Source: Steromphala cineraria
Taxonomy: Eukaryota > Mollusca > Gastropoda > Trochida > Trochidae
DNA: 64,000 bases
Direction of reading: 5' to 3'
Assembly: GCA_916613615.1 (NCBI GenBank)
Contig: OU744729.1
Span: forward strand, 65,396,790 to 65,460,789
The notes beneath the pieces were generated by a model. It made no database searches. It had not been told where the DNA came from and saw nothing but the letters and a program-made list of their open reading frames with translations. Shown in pieces: positions 11,771-23,752 of this stretch. The number at the start of each line of letters is the position of its first letter. Position 1 is the stretch's first letter. A program made the translations under genes and the position numbers.

Positions 11771-12789
11771 AATTGGACAAACAAAGTTAAGGATCACCTT
11801 TGCAGACATGTATTATTCATTAAGACAAATCCAGATCTTTTATTCATGTCATTTATGAAGCCTTAAACAACACTATAAACAGAAAATTGATGAGATAATG
11901 TCTTCAAATACTGATAACGGATGCCAATGGCACGGAAAACTGGTCATCCCCAACACATTGAGGAAATTGGTATTTCAGGCACCTCGGAACCATGTCACAT
12001 CACAAATCATCGTGACTATTGTGTATGACCTGACCTCTGTGTGCATTCAAAACAGCCTGACATCGATGGTGCATGCCATTATTCAATTATTTGTTTTGAG
12101 GAATCTTCCTTTCACATTTTCAAGTTCCCTGAAAATCTGTGGGGGGTCTTTGAAGGTAGGATATGCCAAAATTGAGTTGGTCCCAGACGTGTTAAATTGG
12201 ATAAAGGTCCAGGGAAAGTGCTTGCTGTGGTATCCTTGCGATTATTTCTTGTTGCAGATACCCATTGACGATACGAGCCAGGTGGGAACGGGCATTGTTG
12301 TCCATCAGAACAAGATTAAAACCCATGGCACCCGCGCGGCCCTTACAATTGAATGGAAGATAGTGTCCCTGAGAACCATTAAGTCTGTGCGACTACCATT
12401 GAAAAAGTCAACCCATACCATCAAGAAGCCCCTTCCAATCTGTCATTTTCCATTACGGTACAAATGCCGCCGACCCTTCTCTGAGAGTTTCCCTCTTTCC
12501 CACTGTGCGATTCGAGTGCATGGTTAAATTTGAGACATATTAGTTGTTTCTAAGAGTTAACAATCCGACCTGTGCTGGTTAAATGTTAACACAATGCTTC
12601 CTGGACAATGAGTCGCACTTTATCAAAGGGCAGTTTCAATGAAGAATCATACCTCATGCTGCTTTCGAAACATCACATGCATGACATGCAATCTGATGAC
12701 ATGAAAATGTTCGGTGGTTCCATTTATTTGTATTTTCTTTTGACAAGTTTATGATCAGTTAACCTTGTGAACCCTTGCTATTTTGTCCA
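11771..12789 (-). mobile_element. Fossil Tc1/mariner-type DNA transposon
   Basis: The ends form an imperfect inverted pair beside TA steps: AAATTGGACAAACAAAGTTA on the left, and CTGGACAAAATAGCAAGGG when the right end is read on the - strand. The interior holds a broken - strand transposase (see 12140-12535). Length of ~1 kb and TA flanks fit the IS630/Tc1/mariner superfamily. Boundaries are approximate. Confidence 0.6.
12140..12535 (-). pseudogene. Tc1-like DDE transposase remnant
   Basis: On the - strand one frame reads GRGFLMVWVDFFNGSRTDLM, the GGGSVMVWGGI-type block of Tc1 transposases. A second frame reads VLMDNNARSHLARIVNGYLQ, the block with the second catalytic aspartate (MDDNA-type). 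It is followed by ALSLDLYPI, a TAA stop, then HVWDQLNFG. The stop sits where the third catalytic acidic residue of the DDE triad normally lies. A frameshift separates the two blocks and the N-terminal DNA-binding region is unrecognisable, so the element is dead. The 209-codon ORF on the opposite strand (11898-12527) is its shadow. Confidence 0.75.
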
Positions 12790-12799
12790 GTATATATAC

Positions 12800-13918
12800 A
12801 GTTGTGTCATATACTTGCTTATAAATACAGATATTTTGAATGTACGATACACCGTCCGTCAAGCACCCTGTATCAGCCCACAGGGCAGATAACCTGTATC
12901 AGCCCGTCGTCAAGGGACTTAAACCGGGAACCCTAGGCAGAGATCGCAAAAATAGATCGAAGTCGCATGGTATTTATAGAGTTGTCTCCCTTTCTACAGA
13001 TGACGTTTGAACGTGGTCGTCATTGCAAAGAAAACGCTATTGTGTTAGTTTAATACAATCAAACTTTCCAGTTTGGTAATTAAGCCAGGGAGAAAATGAA
13101 CTAATGATTAACGGGTAAAATCAGCCACATGTTAATGTTATGAATTAAAGTTTAAGAAATTTACAATTATTTTTGTTGTAAAATAAGGTCACAGTCGTGT
13201 AGGTTTAATTCGCCTGGGGTCACAGCGTTTTCAACGTCAGTAAAGAATTAATCCACATTTGTAGTAACACAAATAAAGACACATATTTAAACTAAAAGTT
13301 TTTTAAAAGTATTAAGTGAAAGCAATATTTTGCGACCAACCATGAGAAGATCGGACCAAAATCCACGAAAAAGGAGACAGAGTACCATAATGATCGTAAT
13401 GTAAGCCCCGGCATGTCGACATGAAGGCGAATCAAGTATGTCCATCTCACAATTTCCGATTCCTGAATATACGCTTGAAAGTTGTCCTTGTCTCGCAAAA
13501 TTAGATTTTCTTTTCATTTTCTCCGCATCAGTTACTCGTTGCCGCTCAAGTTTATACCTTGCGGACGCAATTGCAGTAACTGAGACGCGGTGTAAATCCT
13601 ACACACATAATGGTTATGTCCCAGAAAGATTTTTCCACTGAGTGATGTATTTCTTTTCTCAAAGGCTAAATTTCTTCGCCAACCGCATGCAAGTATGACA
13701 ATGGGACTTTAAGAACTCTGCCACTTCACACGTCAAGATCGGGCCTGTAATTATAACTTATCCCACCAAACGGCCTAGCAGTCCATTTTCCGTTTAAATG
13801 TAAAATCTATGATACTTGTTATCACAATATTCATTGATAATTTTCGAAATTGTTCTACTGGTGCTTTTCAATGCTGGTTAGTTAATAGTGAAACTTGTTT
13901 TGTCATATAATCGGCCAG
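12800..13918. other. Intronic sequence, nothing recognised
   Basis: Apart from a short duplication (CCTGTATCAGCCC at 12868 and 12891), no repeat, RNA or coding signal was seen. Confidence 0.35.
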
Positions 13919-14079
13919 CCAAACCATATACGCCCTCACCTGATCGACTGTATACATTGAGAGAGGGATACGCGAGATGTCAGAAGTTGATCGAACAACG
14001 TTTACCATTCATGTGTCTGCATGGAACGACAGCACACTTTACGACCAAGTTCAGACAGGCATGTTTCGAAGATTCATTG
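13919..14079 (+). CDS. VWDE: VWDE-like protein, exon 5 (cysteine-rich region)
   Basis: Acceptor ...CGGCCAG (after a CTTGTTTTGTC tract), donor TTG|GTAAGT; phase 1 in, phase 0 out, 161 nt. The peptide is KPYTPSPDRLYTLREGYARC, QKLIEQRLPFMCLHG and FRQACFEDSL. The spacing 'x-TPS...A-x-x-C...C...A-C-x-E-D' is the cysteine-rich block between VWD and EGF in VWDE proteins. The product continues in the next exon with a matching ...LWSCQDLF segment. The competing frame (from ATG 13977) has the same donor but would be out of phase with both neighbours. Confidence 0.65.
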
Positions 14080-17000
14080 GTAAGTGCAATCTTTACCATC
14101 TCTTAAAACAAAGTCGCGTGAACATTAGTTCTATTGTGTCATGTTATGTTTTTATCCTTGTCTCCATTCTCTCCCAACAGAGGCAGCTCAGTGCGAGCAA
14201 GCCTCTGTTCTATTACGCCAAGATCATGGGGTTCCGACAGATTTCCCTAGAGGCAAAAAGTTGTAACTTAAGTTATCTCTCTTATTTGCAGGCATTGAAA
14301 ACAATGAAAAAGCTAGCAAATAATATAAGGTCAAACAAGAAAGGATGAATATACGTGATCAGTACCACAACATGAACAGGGTGCATGAAATTAAGATATA
14401 AGTGAAAAATCACAACATGTATGTGCTTAAGTGGATTTAAATGGAACAAACACAAACATGCACAAATGTACATATACAAGAAATTATATTACATATGCAG
14501 AGATGAACTATATACAGTATGCGCAGAGGTGCATACACAGAGGATTAAAAATAACATGTGCAGAGGTGCAGATACAAATACACAATACAAACAGGCATTG
14601 TGTGTTAAAAGCAAATGACATTCAGAAAAGTAAGCAAAGTTTATTGTAGATAATTGCACAGAAGATTGAAGATGAAAGCCAATATTGAGCAAAAACGAAA
14701 GAAGTCGACCCAAATACCAATGACAAGACCTTTTGGATATCCATGACTTTGGGAATTCTTAACTGTTGTATAATGACATGGAAAATATCATGCCCTTATT
14801 TTCATAAACAGTGTCAGAGGGAAAATATTTCAAATCAGTTATGGATAGTGTTTTTCATTAGCTAGAAACTGTTTTATAATTGTGTAAATCATTATTTGTT
14901 TTATGATAGATTTCATTTTACTAATCAACCAAATAAAAACTAATGAGAAGGTAAAAAGCGATATTTTGTAAAAGGAAGAGTTATCTCCCCTGGTTGTCAA
15001 ATTTCAACGATAGCTTTGCCGAACCACACGGAAATGGCCGAGGTTTTGCGATTAACCACTTTTGAAACGGCTTCGCTGATTGCACAACTCACTTCGATTG
15101 TCTCCAATCAGATTTCTACCTTTCTATCCCATGTATTAGCCATAAATGAACAGGGGCTTTCTAGGGTATGACTGAGCTGCCTCTGTGGGGAGAGAATGGG
15201 TTGTCTCCAATAAGTTATGTATTGTCTGTTTCCCCTCCATTAGTTTTCAACTGATGTTCAACCTCATATAGCATCGTGTATATATCGAATTTATCGCTCA
15301 AACCCTGTTACATTTAATTTCACGAGAATCAATTTTAAATAAAACCACTTTAACCTAAGACGAAGTGAGGAATCAGACACAAGTCAAAACTTATATTCAG
15401 AATAGCAAATTCACAAGGTTGCTATCGGTCAAATCAATTTTTACATTACTTTTCATCGTAGTATTTCATGACGTCAGAGTAGGAACGCCATCCTCCATTG
15501 CGTGTCTGCAAAAAGTTGGCCCTTTTTTAGAGTGGAAGATTAACATAATTATCTTCTTCAACATATTATGGGATTAATTCAAATTTCAGAAGGCAGATGC
15601 CTTTAAACTTACTATGTAACTTCATATTTAAATTTATAGTATTGTATTTGATCATAGCTGATATAAACCAACATGCAAGTTAGTAATCCTCACACATTTT
15701 TGTATGTTGATTATTCGTAAATATGTCCAAATTAATGCTATGAGAAGTTGAAGCAAACAACATATTGCAAACTTTCCTTAAAACTAAAATAAAAAATCAT
15801 CTGAACAAGCAAAATAGATACAGATTGTGCTCGAACGTTTTCCTACATATGTAGGGCAATGCGTTAATATTTCAGCCAAGGTTACATGTATTCAAATAAC
15901 AAATTCAACTTCATAGTTTGCATTTAAGATATGATAAGAAGCTTTTACTTCATAACTTTATTGTCTTCTCATTTGAATACTTTGATCTACTGAAAAACTG
16001 CCGAACTACTACTCCTACCAAGGTTATTCACTAACTTGATTCAACATTAAATAAGGCTTTACGTAGATGATTATTCAAACTTATTTCAATTGATCAAATC
16101 TAGACACAAAATATGAAACATAGTTTTGATGTATTACCTTCAAACGTTTCATGCTGAGAAAAAAGGTAAACTGTGAGCCAGGATCGACCGACAGTTTCCT
16201 GGATCCGTGGTCAACTCGCAGAGTCAGCCTGACACCAAGACATCAAAAGGTTGTACAGGGCGATCAATAAAATGTTCAAATCCTAATAAATATCCATATC
16301 AAACGAACATTAAAAACTGCTTTGTGTAATAAAAAGTTCATCATCTTCTTTAGGCATGTTTACCTGTAAATGCGATAATGCGTGTGAATTAAAGCTAATA
16401 AAGCAGTAGAGTCATCCAATAGTTTACCACGTGCAGAGGCGTAACTACCATCTATCACAAAAAGGAAGTAGGCCTACTTACACATTAAAATAATTTCACA
16501 CTCTGAAGTTAACACGTATTCTCGAACGTTGATTGGTCTGGGGCATGGTCATGTGATCGAAGTTTCATCGATTCATTTCTCATGAACTCACAAAAAAAGC
16601 GTTCATACTTGTGTGAACGTTTTCAGGTCGTGTGCAAATTCACCGGAACTACTTTAATTCTCCATCCATCATCAAATCACATTTATTCAATAAATCTTTA
16701 GTAACTTTAATTATATTTTTATTAACCAAGAACTATATTCTGATGTGAAAATTTTCATTTTATCATTTGCTTAAGATCAGTTGTAAGATTGCAAAATGGA
16801 TCTGATCGAACAGAACGAAATGCATTTCGACAGTTGCTTGATCAATTTTACATGACGATCAATATTGATTACTGAATGGCGTAAAAAAGACAACCTTATA
16901 CTCACGATGTATACACAAGAGATGAAAGAGTTACGGTAGGGCAGTTATCATAATTAAAACATCACTTAACCACAGTTGTTTTGATATTTTGACGAAGAAA

Positions 17001-17285
17001 CACCTGCAAATGGCGGCCAGCATGACACGACGTTATTCATATCATGCAAGGCAGATAACTCTGATCTCCTGTCCTTGTCCCTGCGCGAAGGGATTTTACC
17101 ATAGAATGCGCTTCATTCAGCATATCTTTGTGCAGAGTGTTCTTTACAACAATGTCACAGACCAATTTTGATAAATATTTAGTTTCTTTCCAAATTGGGA
17201 CTATTTCTTGTCACAGTGTTATTTGTTCATAGGATCGTCAGGAGTCATATCACTCCGCCGTTCCAGTCCATATATGGTGCGAAAT
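14080..17285. other. Long intron, mostly unremarkable
   Basis: About 3.2 kb of AT-rich DNA. 14360-14600 is rich in 'ACATGTGCAGAGGTGCA'-like words. 14181-14238 has an acceptor-like CAACAG and coding-like text but does not fit the phase of the flanking exons. I see no transposon ends. Confidence 0.35.
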
Positions 17286-17289
17286 TATA

Positions 17290-17461
17290 AGAATTGAATG
17301 TCAGTTTGTGTGTTTGCACTGGAAAATGAACGATGTCAAAGCTACATTCAAACTCTCATGTGAACCCGCTCGCAAGCTCGCTGGGTTCACACGAGTTTGA
17401 ATGTAGCTTTGACATCGTTCATTTTCCAGTGCAAACACACAAACTGACATTCAATTCTTAA
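17290..17461. repeat. Near-perfect fold-back (palindromic) element
   Basis: The left arm starts AAGAATTGAATGTCAGTTTG and the right arm ends CAAACTGACATTCAATTCTT. The ~78-bp arms match base for base except for one small difference beside the ~14-nt loop (GCTCGCAAGCTCGC). A cruciform or long hairpin is expected. Confidence 0.95.
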
Positions 17462-17467
17462 ATATTT

Positions 17468-18396
17468 AAAAAAAAAAACATTTTTCTGAAAAATTTCATT
17501 TTAGATTTTTGTTATTTTTTTCTTTAATTTATTGGCGACATTCGTCAGATGGCAATAGTCTTCGCAGAACACAAACTTAACAATCATTCGATGATGACTT
17601 ATGTAGCAATGTTTATAGAAGTGTCAAAAAATATTTATATTTAGTAGTCTGGCATTAGCTTGTCAACCTTGCGTTAGACAAAACATTTATGGCAGCGTCG
17701 TTTTGTCACTGTGGATTAAGTCTATTCTCTTCTCAGTACAAGTGTTTGAGCAAATCAATGTTTGCACAGCAGTATAAACCAGTAATCATTTCGAGTCGAC
17801 TTTTTCGGACATTATGAGTAAAACGTTTGAGAGTGAAGATTGTACAAACATTAATTCTTTTTTGTTGTAAAATTTCAGTCGAAATCAGAGGTTCAGTCGT
17901 CGAATTCAAAAAATAATTCTCTGATCGAGCTCTATCGGGTGTTTTATGTCTATAATATTAATTAAACAACACTGGGCACATGGCGAGCAACTATACAGAA
18001 ACGGAATACCGTGCTTCCAGTTGATACAAAAACCGGGATTCACAATTAATCGAAATATGTGACATCTCCTCTGTTGTGAAGAAATAAATTTAACAATACT
18101 TAGTTAGCATTAACTTCAGACTTTGATTTAAATGTTTAAAAAATCTCTTCAAAAAGATATAATATTTAAGAGTATTTTCAATCAAACATTAGTCATTAGA
18201 TGATGGTCTGAAGATTGGCCGACCTCTCGACATGAAGTTGGTTGGTTGACGCGATGGTGTAGACGTTGATATTGGTGTAGACGTCTCCGTCTGTGGTGAT
18301 GGTGCTTCCATCACTGTTGACGTAGGTGGTCCATTAGGAGGGTAAGTAGGAGCCTCCTCGCTTGCATCGTGTTGGTCAGGAAACAAGTCTCTCAAC
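17468..18396 (-). repeat. Direct duplicate 1 of the Ty3 3' end
   Basis: Matches 18437-19366 almost base for base. Both begin in a poly-A run then 'CATTTTTCTGAAAAATTTCA', and both end in the pol C-terminal coding text (FPDQHDASEEAPTYPPNGPP on the - strand). The two are joined by a ~40-bp spacer with CAAAAAGGAAGAACTTACAC, a sequence echoed at 16460 (CAAAAAGGAAGTAGGCCTAC). Confidence 0.9.
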
Positions 18397-18436
18397 CATA
18401 TGTAGCACAAAAAGGAAGAACTTACACATTAATATA

Positions 18437-19366
18437 TTTTTAAAAAAAAACATTTTTCTGAAAAATTTCATTTTAGATTTTTGTTATTTTTTTCTTGAAT
18501 TTATTGGTGACATTCGTCAGATGGCAATAGTCTTCGCAGAACACAAACTTAACAATCATTCGATGATGACTTATGTAGCAATGTTTATAGAAGTGTCAAC
18601 AAATATTTATATTTAGTAGTCTGGCATTAGCTTGTCAACCTTGCGTTAGACAAAACATTTATGGCAGCGTCGTTTTGTCACGGTGGATTAAGTCTATTCT
18701 CTTCTCAGTACAAGTGTTTGAGCAAATCAATGTTTGCACAGCAGTATAAACCAGTAATCATTTCGAGTCGACTTTTTCGGACATCATGAGTAAAACGTTT
18801 GAGAGTGAAGATTGTACAAACATTAATTCTTTTTTGTTGTAAAATTTCAGTCGCAATCAGAGGTTCAGTCGTCGAATTCAAAAAATAATTCTCTGATCGA
18901 GCTCTATCGGGTGTTTTATGTCTATAATATTAATTAAACAACACTGGGCACATGGCGCGCAACTATACAGAAACAGAATACCGTGCTTCCAGTTGATACA
19001 TAAACCGGGATTCACAATTAATCGAAATATGTGACATCTCCTCTGTTGTGAAGAAATAAATTTAACAATACTTAGTAAGCATTAACTTCAGACTTTGATT
19101 TAAATTTTTTTAAATCTCTTCAAAAAGATATAACATTTAAGAGTATTTTCAATCAAACATAAGTCATTAGATGATGGTCTGAAGATTGGCCGACCTCTCG
19201 ACATGAAGTTGGTTGGTTGTCACGATGGTGTAGACGTTGATATTGGTGGAGACGTCTCCGTCTGTGATGATGGTGCTTCCATCACTGTTGACGTAGGTGG
19301 TCCATTAGGAGGGTAAGTAGGAGCCTCCTCGCTTGCATCGTGTTGGTCAGGAAACAAGTCTCTCTT
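18437..19366 (-). repeat. Direct duplicate 2 of the Ty3 3' end
   Basis: Continuous with the integrase tail ORF (19220-19471). The non-coding part (~18440-19160) is in the position of the 3' LTR, but TG...CA ends could not be fixed. Confidence 0.85.
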
Positions 19367-20478
19367 GTTCCGCCTATACTCTGCACCTTCTGCGGTCTTC
19401 ACATTGTACGATCTCGGCGTATCCGATTGCCTTGTGATCGTAGCTGGTAGCCACTCTTTGCCTTGTCTCATTCTGATGAAATCGTTGTTCTGAAAGTCAG
19501 CTCTGGTGTGTGCAGATCGGTTGTAACAGAACTGGTTTTACAAGGTAGATCATCTTGCAATCTTCTCCCCATGAGTAACTGAGATGGAGAGCACCCAGTG
19601 TCTCAGCAGTAACAAGTATGGATCAGTCCCACTCGGCTTTGCCTTGGTTTGAAGTATCTTTACTGTTTGTATCGACTTCTCTGCAAGACCATTAGCCTTG
19701 GGATACAAAGTTGATGAAGTTACATGTTCATTATTCCATGAATTGACAAAAGTTCTGAAGTCTGACAATCAGTATTGAGGTCCATTATCTGAGATGATCC
19801 TCGACGGAACTCCATGTCGAGCAAAGACAGTTCAGATGAGTTATCACTATTGATGCCTTCGTATTTGCCAGTTTGGCAATCTCACTGAAGCGACTGTAAG
19901 AGTCCACCACTAACAGGTAGTCTCTACCATCTAACTGAAACAAATCAGTTGCCACAATCTGCCATGGTAATTTGGGAATTTCTGTAGGAAAAATCGGCTC
20001 CTTATACTGTGACACTTTTGTTGGTATTGCAGTTCTCAATCACACGTTCAATGTCTACATTCATCTTCGGCCAGAACAGTGCTGTGTGAGCTCTGTCCTT
20101 GCACTTCACAATACCCTGATGTCCAGTGTGTATCTTGTCCAGCATCTCATTTCTCATACTGTTGGGAATGACAATTTTCTCACCTTTGTACATGATGTCG
20201 TCAACAACGGACAACTCTTCTCTGTAATTCCAAAATTCTTTGACTGAATTTGGACACTCTTGAATCACTTCTGGCCATCCTGAAGTAATACACTTCTTCA
20301 CGGCTACTAGTTGCTCATCAGCACTCGTCTCCTTCTCAATTTCTTTGAGTTTCTTATCTGAGACAGGAAGGTTGCTCACCACCATGTGAACGTAGGACTG
20401 GATGTCCGCATCAAGACTGTGTGGGAGGTCATCATTGTTTGTCGTTTCCTTGAAATGAGGAGACAGCATATCTCCCAC
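19220..20478 (-). pseudogene. Ty3 #1 integrase, fragmented
   Basis: Four pieces. 20478-20002 has the H2C2 zinc-binding part (HTGHQGIVKCKDRAHTALFW, then a degraded second cysteine pair). 20039-19785 has the catalytic-core start (PWQIVATDLFQLDGRDYLLV). 19768-19550 has the part around the catalytic glutamate (KANGLAEKSIQTVK). 19471-19220 is the Pro/Ser/Thr-rich tail. Frameshifts lie between all of them. The family resembles the K02A2.6-like Ty3 pol seen in many invertebrates. Confidence 0.8.
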
Positions 20479-20794
20479 TGGGACTTGCCGGGTGTGAACT
20501 GCACGTCTGCATCATAGATCTGTAGCCTCATCCTCATCCTCTGAAACCTCAGGGGAACAGCAAGCAGTGGTTTCTTGAAGACGACTTCAAGGAGCTTGTG
20601 GTCCGTTCCACTTTAAAGTTCCTTCCAAAAAGATAGTGATGGAACTTTTCACACCCAAATAGAATGGCAAGCATCTACTTTTCTATTTGTCCTGGAAGAG
20701 AACAGCTCCTATCCCGTTCTGTGAAGAGTCTGTTTCCAATATCACGTTTCTCTGAATCTAAGTATTGGAGTATTGGGGATTTCGTTATGAGGTC

Positions 20795-21913
20795 TTAAAC
20801 TTCTTGGAAAGCCTGATTATGATTTTCAGTCCATGTGAACACACTGTCGTGTTTCGTCAGTTCTCTCAAGATGTGAGTCTTCTTCAAAAGGAATGGATCA
20901 TACTGTGCTAGATATGTGAATATACCTAGATAGCCTTCTAGCTCCTTCTTGGTCTTGGGGATATCCATGTCTTGGACTGCCTTGACCTTGCCGGGTTCCG
21001 GTTTCATGCCATCTGACTACAGAATTTCCCTAAAGAACTTGACCTCTTGAAGACATAACTGATTTCTCTGGATTCAGTTTGATCCCTCTTTCTCTTGCTC
21101 TCTGTAGAGTTCGTCGTAGATGAACATCATGTTCAGCAGCAGTGCGACCTGTAACTAGAATGTCGTCAACTTGTGGATAGGTATGTTCCAATCCTTCAAA
21201 GGCTCTGTCCATCCTTTTCTAGAATATTTCACTTGCAGACTTTATTCCAAAGGGAAGCCTCAGGAATCTATACCGTCCAAAAGAGGTATTGAAAATTGTC
21301 AATAGTAATGATTGTGTATCCAATGGCACTTGCCAAAAGGAAGACTTTGCGTCAAGTACAGTCAAATACTTCTGGCTAACTAGTTTATCAGTCACGCCTT
21401 GAAGTGTAGGCATTTTGTAATGCTCTCTCTTTACAACCTTGTTGAGGTCAGTTGGGTGTAAGCAAAGTCTAATCTCACCAATAGGCTTTGGTGCTACAAC
21501 CAACTTATAGGTTCATCTACTGTGCACACTTTTCCCATGCTTTCCATCCTTTGTAACACTTGCTGAATCTTCGGTTCCAATGCAACAGGGCTTCTCCTCG
21601 CAGCATGAACTACAAGTATGGCATCTCTCTCCAACTGTATTCTGTATTCATCCTTGATACAGCCCACTCCTATGAACAAATCTGCATATTCTTTCAATAT
21701 GTCTTTAGAGTATTTGACTCGAGACTGCTGAAGAGAAAGTACAACTTGAATAAGACTCATCTGTCTACATGCTTGGAGACCTAACGCTGGAGGGGACTGA
21801 CAGTCATTATGATCCACTACAACAAATTCACAATACTTGACAATGTCTATGTATTGACATTTCAATGTTACGATCCCATGAGTACGAATGGCCCCACCTC
21901 TATATGCAAACAA
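20795..21913 (-). pseudogene. Ty3 #1 reverse transcriptase, fragmented
   Basis: Pieces at 21913-21494, 21503-21219, 21212-21030 and 21007-20795. Recognisable blocks are IRLCLHPTDLNKVVKREHYK, YLTVLDAKSSFWQVPLD, RFLRLPFGIKSASEIF, the active-site loop QVDDILVTG (the usual aromatic before VDD is lost) and the thumb/connection block ELEGYLGIFTYLAQYDP. The RNase H part at 20500-20790 is too decayed to call in one frame. Confidence 0.85.
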
Positions 21914-21968
21914 ACGTCTCTGTGCTGGACGCAGTGGACCTGCATGTATGCCTATCTTGTTGAACTCA

Positions 21969-22745
21969 TCATCCGGTAAGACGTTTACCTGTGCTCCTGT
22001 ATCCAGTTAAGTCAATGTAAAAAGTGTCATTAACATATATGGGCACATAAACTTCACTTTCCTGTTCTAGAAATCCAATAAAGAAATCTTGCTCCTGTTC
22101 TAGATTATGAATCTTGTCTTGTTGTTTATGAAATGTGTTTTGACCTCGGCCTCGACCTCGACCTCGTAGCTGGGGTCTTTCTTTTCCTCTTTGAAATGTT
22201 CCCTTACACATAAATGCATACTGATTCAATCTGTTACACTTGTGACACATTCTACCCATAGTAGGACATGAATCGTGATGAGAATGGTATTTTCCACAGT
22301 TTTGACATTGATTTCCACTATTATTTCTGTTGCCATTTTTACAATAGCCTCCGTTCATGTTTCTGTTACCATGGTGACCATGTGATCTGTTTGACTTTCT
22401 TAATGAATGCACATCACTTTGAATTTCTTTCATTTGCTCTTTACTGAGTTCAAAACTTCTTGCTAATTCCCTAGCTTTTACAAATGTCAATGCAGGTTCT
22501 TGTACATGTTTGTCTTTCGTTCCACACACAATTCTATCCCTGATCATTACATCTTCAATTCTGTCAAATGTACAATGTTTTGATAAGTTCTTTAATTCAG
22601 TCACATACTGATCAATGCTTTCACTAGGTTGCAGATGTTTTGAATAGAAACGAAACCTCATCACAGTTGTATTTTGTTGTGTTTTGTCCTTTTCTTCTTC
22701 AGTTAATTCCCATGTATTAAAAATATCTCTACCTGACTGACTCAT
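21969..22745 (-). pseudogene. Ty3 #1 gag with zinc knuckles and protease start
   Basis: 258 codons from ATG. The N-terminal half is capsid-like (SESIDQYVTELKNLSKHC, DRIVCGTKDKHVQE). Then an Asn/Gly-rich linker, two Cys/His knuckles (CQNCGKYHSHHDSC and CHKCNRLNQYAFMC) and an Arg/Gly-rich run. The tail VYVPIYVNDTFYIDLTGYRS is where the protease 'D-T/S-G' loop should be, and it is degraded and shifted. Confidence 0.75.
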
Positions 22746-22820
22746 GTGAAGTAGAAAATGAGAACACTTTTGTTTCTCATTCTTGCCTGATAAGAGACCT
22801 GGTAATTAGGAGGCACGGTT

Positions 22821-23151
22821 ATGAGTGGCCATTTGAATGGTGTCCAAGCCATCATTAGACGTCAGTATTCTGATGCTTTCTATGTTCATTGCAAGGCGCA
22901 TCACTTGAATCTGGAATTGGTTCATAGTTACTCCATTACATCTGTCAATAATATCATGTCAACAGTACAAGCAATCGCCTTTGCCTTTTCTCATTCGGCC
23001 AAACGTCTGTTAGTATACACAAAGGAGTTTGAATCAAATGAGAATGCCCAGGAGTCAATTGGGAGAAAGCGAAAGATAACTGAACTGTGTGAAACACGTT
23101 TGGCAAGTCGTGCGAGTTCGTTATCCACTTTCAAAGCATTATGTAAAGGTT
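22821..23151 (+). pseudogene. hAT-type transposase fragment (DUF4371-like)
   Basis: One 110-codon frame: MSGHLNGVQAIIRRQYSDAF, YVHCKAHHLNLELVHS, then ITELCETRLASRASSLSTFK. The 'SGxxNGVQ...YVHCxAHxLNL' block followed by 'LCETRWxxR' is the core of hAT/ZMYM-type transposase-derived proteins; here the tryptophan after ETR is replaced by Leu. The N-terminal zinc finger and C-terminal dimerisation domain are missing, and the frame runs into the fold-back at 23149. A dead fragment. Confidence 0.7.
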
Positions 23152-23308
23152 AAGGTACGAAGACGAGGTCTTGGTGTCTGTAGATAAACCGCAGGGGGAG
23201 TCGGGTAGGACAGAAAGACCTTGGCCTTCGGCCGTGGTCTATCTGTCCTACCCGACTCCCCCTGCGGTCTATCTACAGGCACCAAGACCGAGTCTGAGTA
23301 CCTTAACC
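23149..23308. repeat. Fold-back element
   Basis: Arms GGTTAAGGTACGAAGACGAG... and ...GAGTCTGAGTACCTTAACC pair over about 72 bp with a handful of mismatches. The core GGGGGAGTCGGGTAGGACAG is perfectly mirrored. The loop is CTTGGCCTTCGGCCGTGG. Confidence 0.9.
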
Positions 23309-23752
23309 GGCTTATGAACTGAGGGAAGATTGCATTTAAAAAATAAAACAAAAATATAGCAGTTCAACATACTCACACCCCTCTATGAAAATGAACTGGT
23401 CCAAATGACTTCATAGGTTTGTGACAGGATTTGGAAACCATTAAAAACATTCGTTTTAAAAACGAATTTTAGTTATGTGTTAAGTAATCAAAAGCTGAAA
23501 AAAATATTTTCCTTTAACATTACAAACAAAAAGTTGACAGTAAATATTAGTGTCATCATCAGGCGACGCAGCCGATCACGTGACATTGTCCCCGTGCATT
23601 TCGTGCACTTGTGCTTAATGCTGAAATGTACACGCTTGCACACTAAACTGTTCGACCAATGACAACATGATCAAAGTTATCCCAAACACAACACAATTTC
23701 AATAGTTACAACCTTTTGCACATAAAACATTGCTACATTAATAATAATATAA

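Larger units (their letters stand above)
17468..22750 (-). mobile_element. Decayed Ty3/gypsy retrotransposon with duplicated 3' end
   Basis: On the - strand from 22745 downwards come gag, protease, RT, RNase H, integrase and a C-terminal tail, broken into at least eight ORF pieces. Beyond the tail, 18437-19366 and 17468-18396 are direct duplicates (pol end plus non-coding, probably LTR-derived, DNA). No 5' LTR or primer site was found above 22750. It lies in intron 5 of the VWDE-like gene, in opposite orientation. Confidence 0.8.

Noticed and set aside
11898..12527. 209-codon + strand ORF, the longest on that strand in the region
   Set aside because: Antisense shadow of the Tc1 transposase remnant; no domain of its own.
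14181..14270. Candidate exon after CCCAACAG (coding-like in two frames)
   Set aside because: Would break the phase between exon 5 and exon 6, and contains no family motif; left as unexplained.
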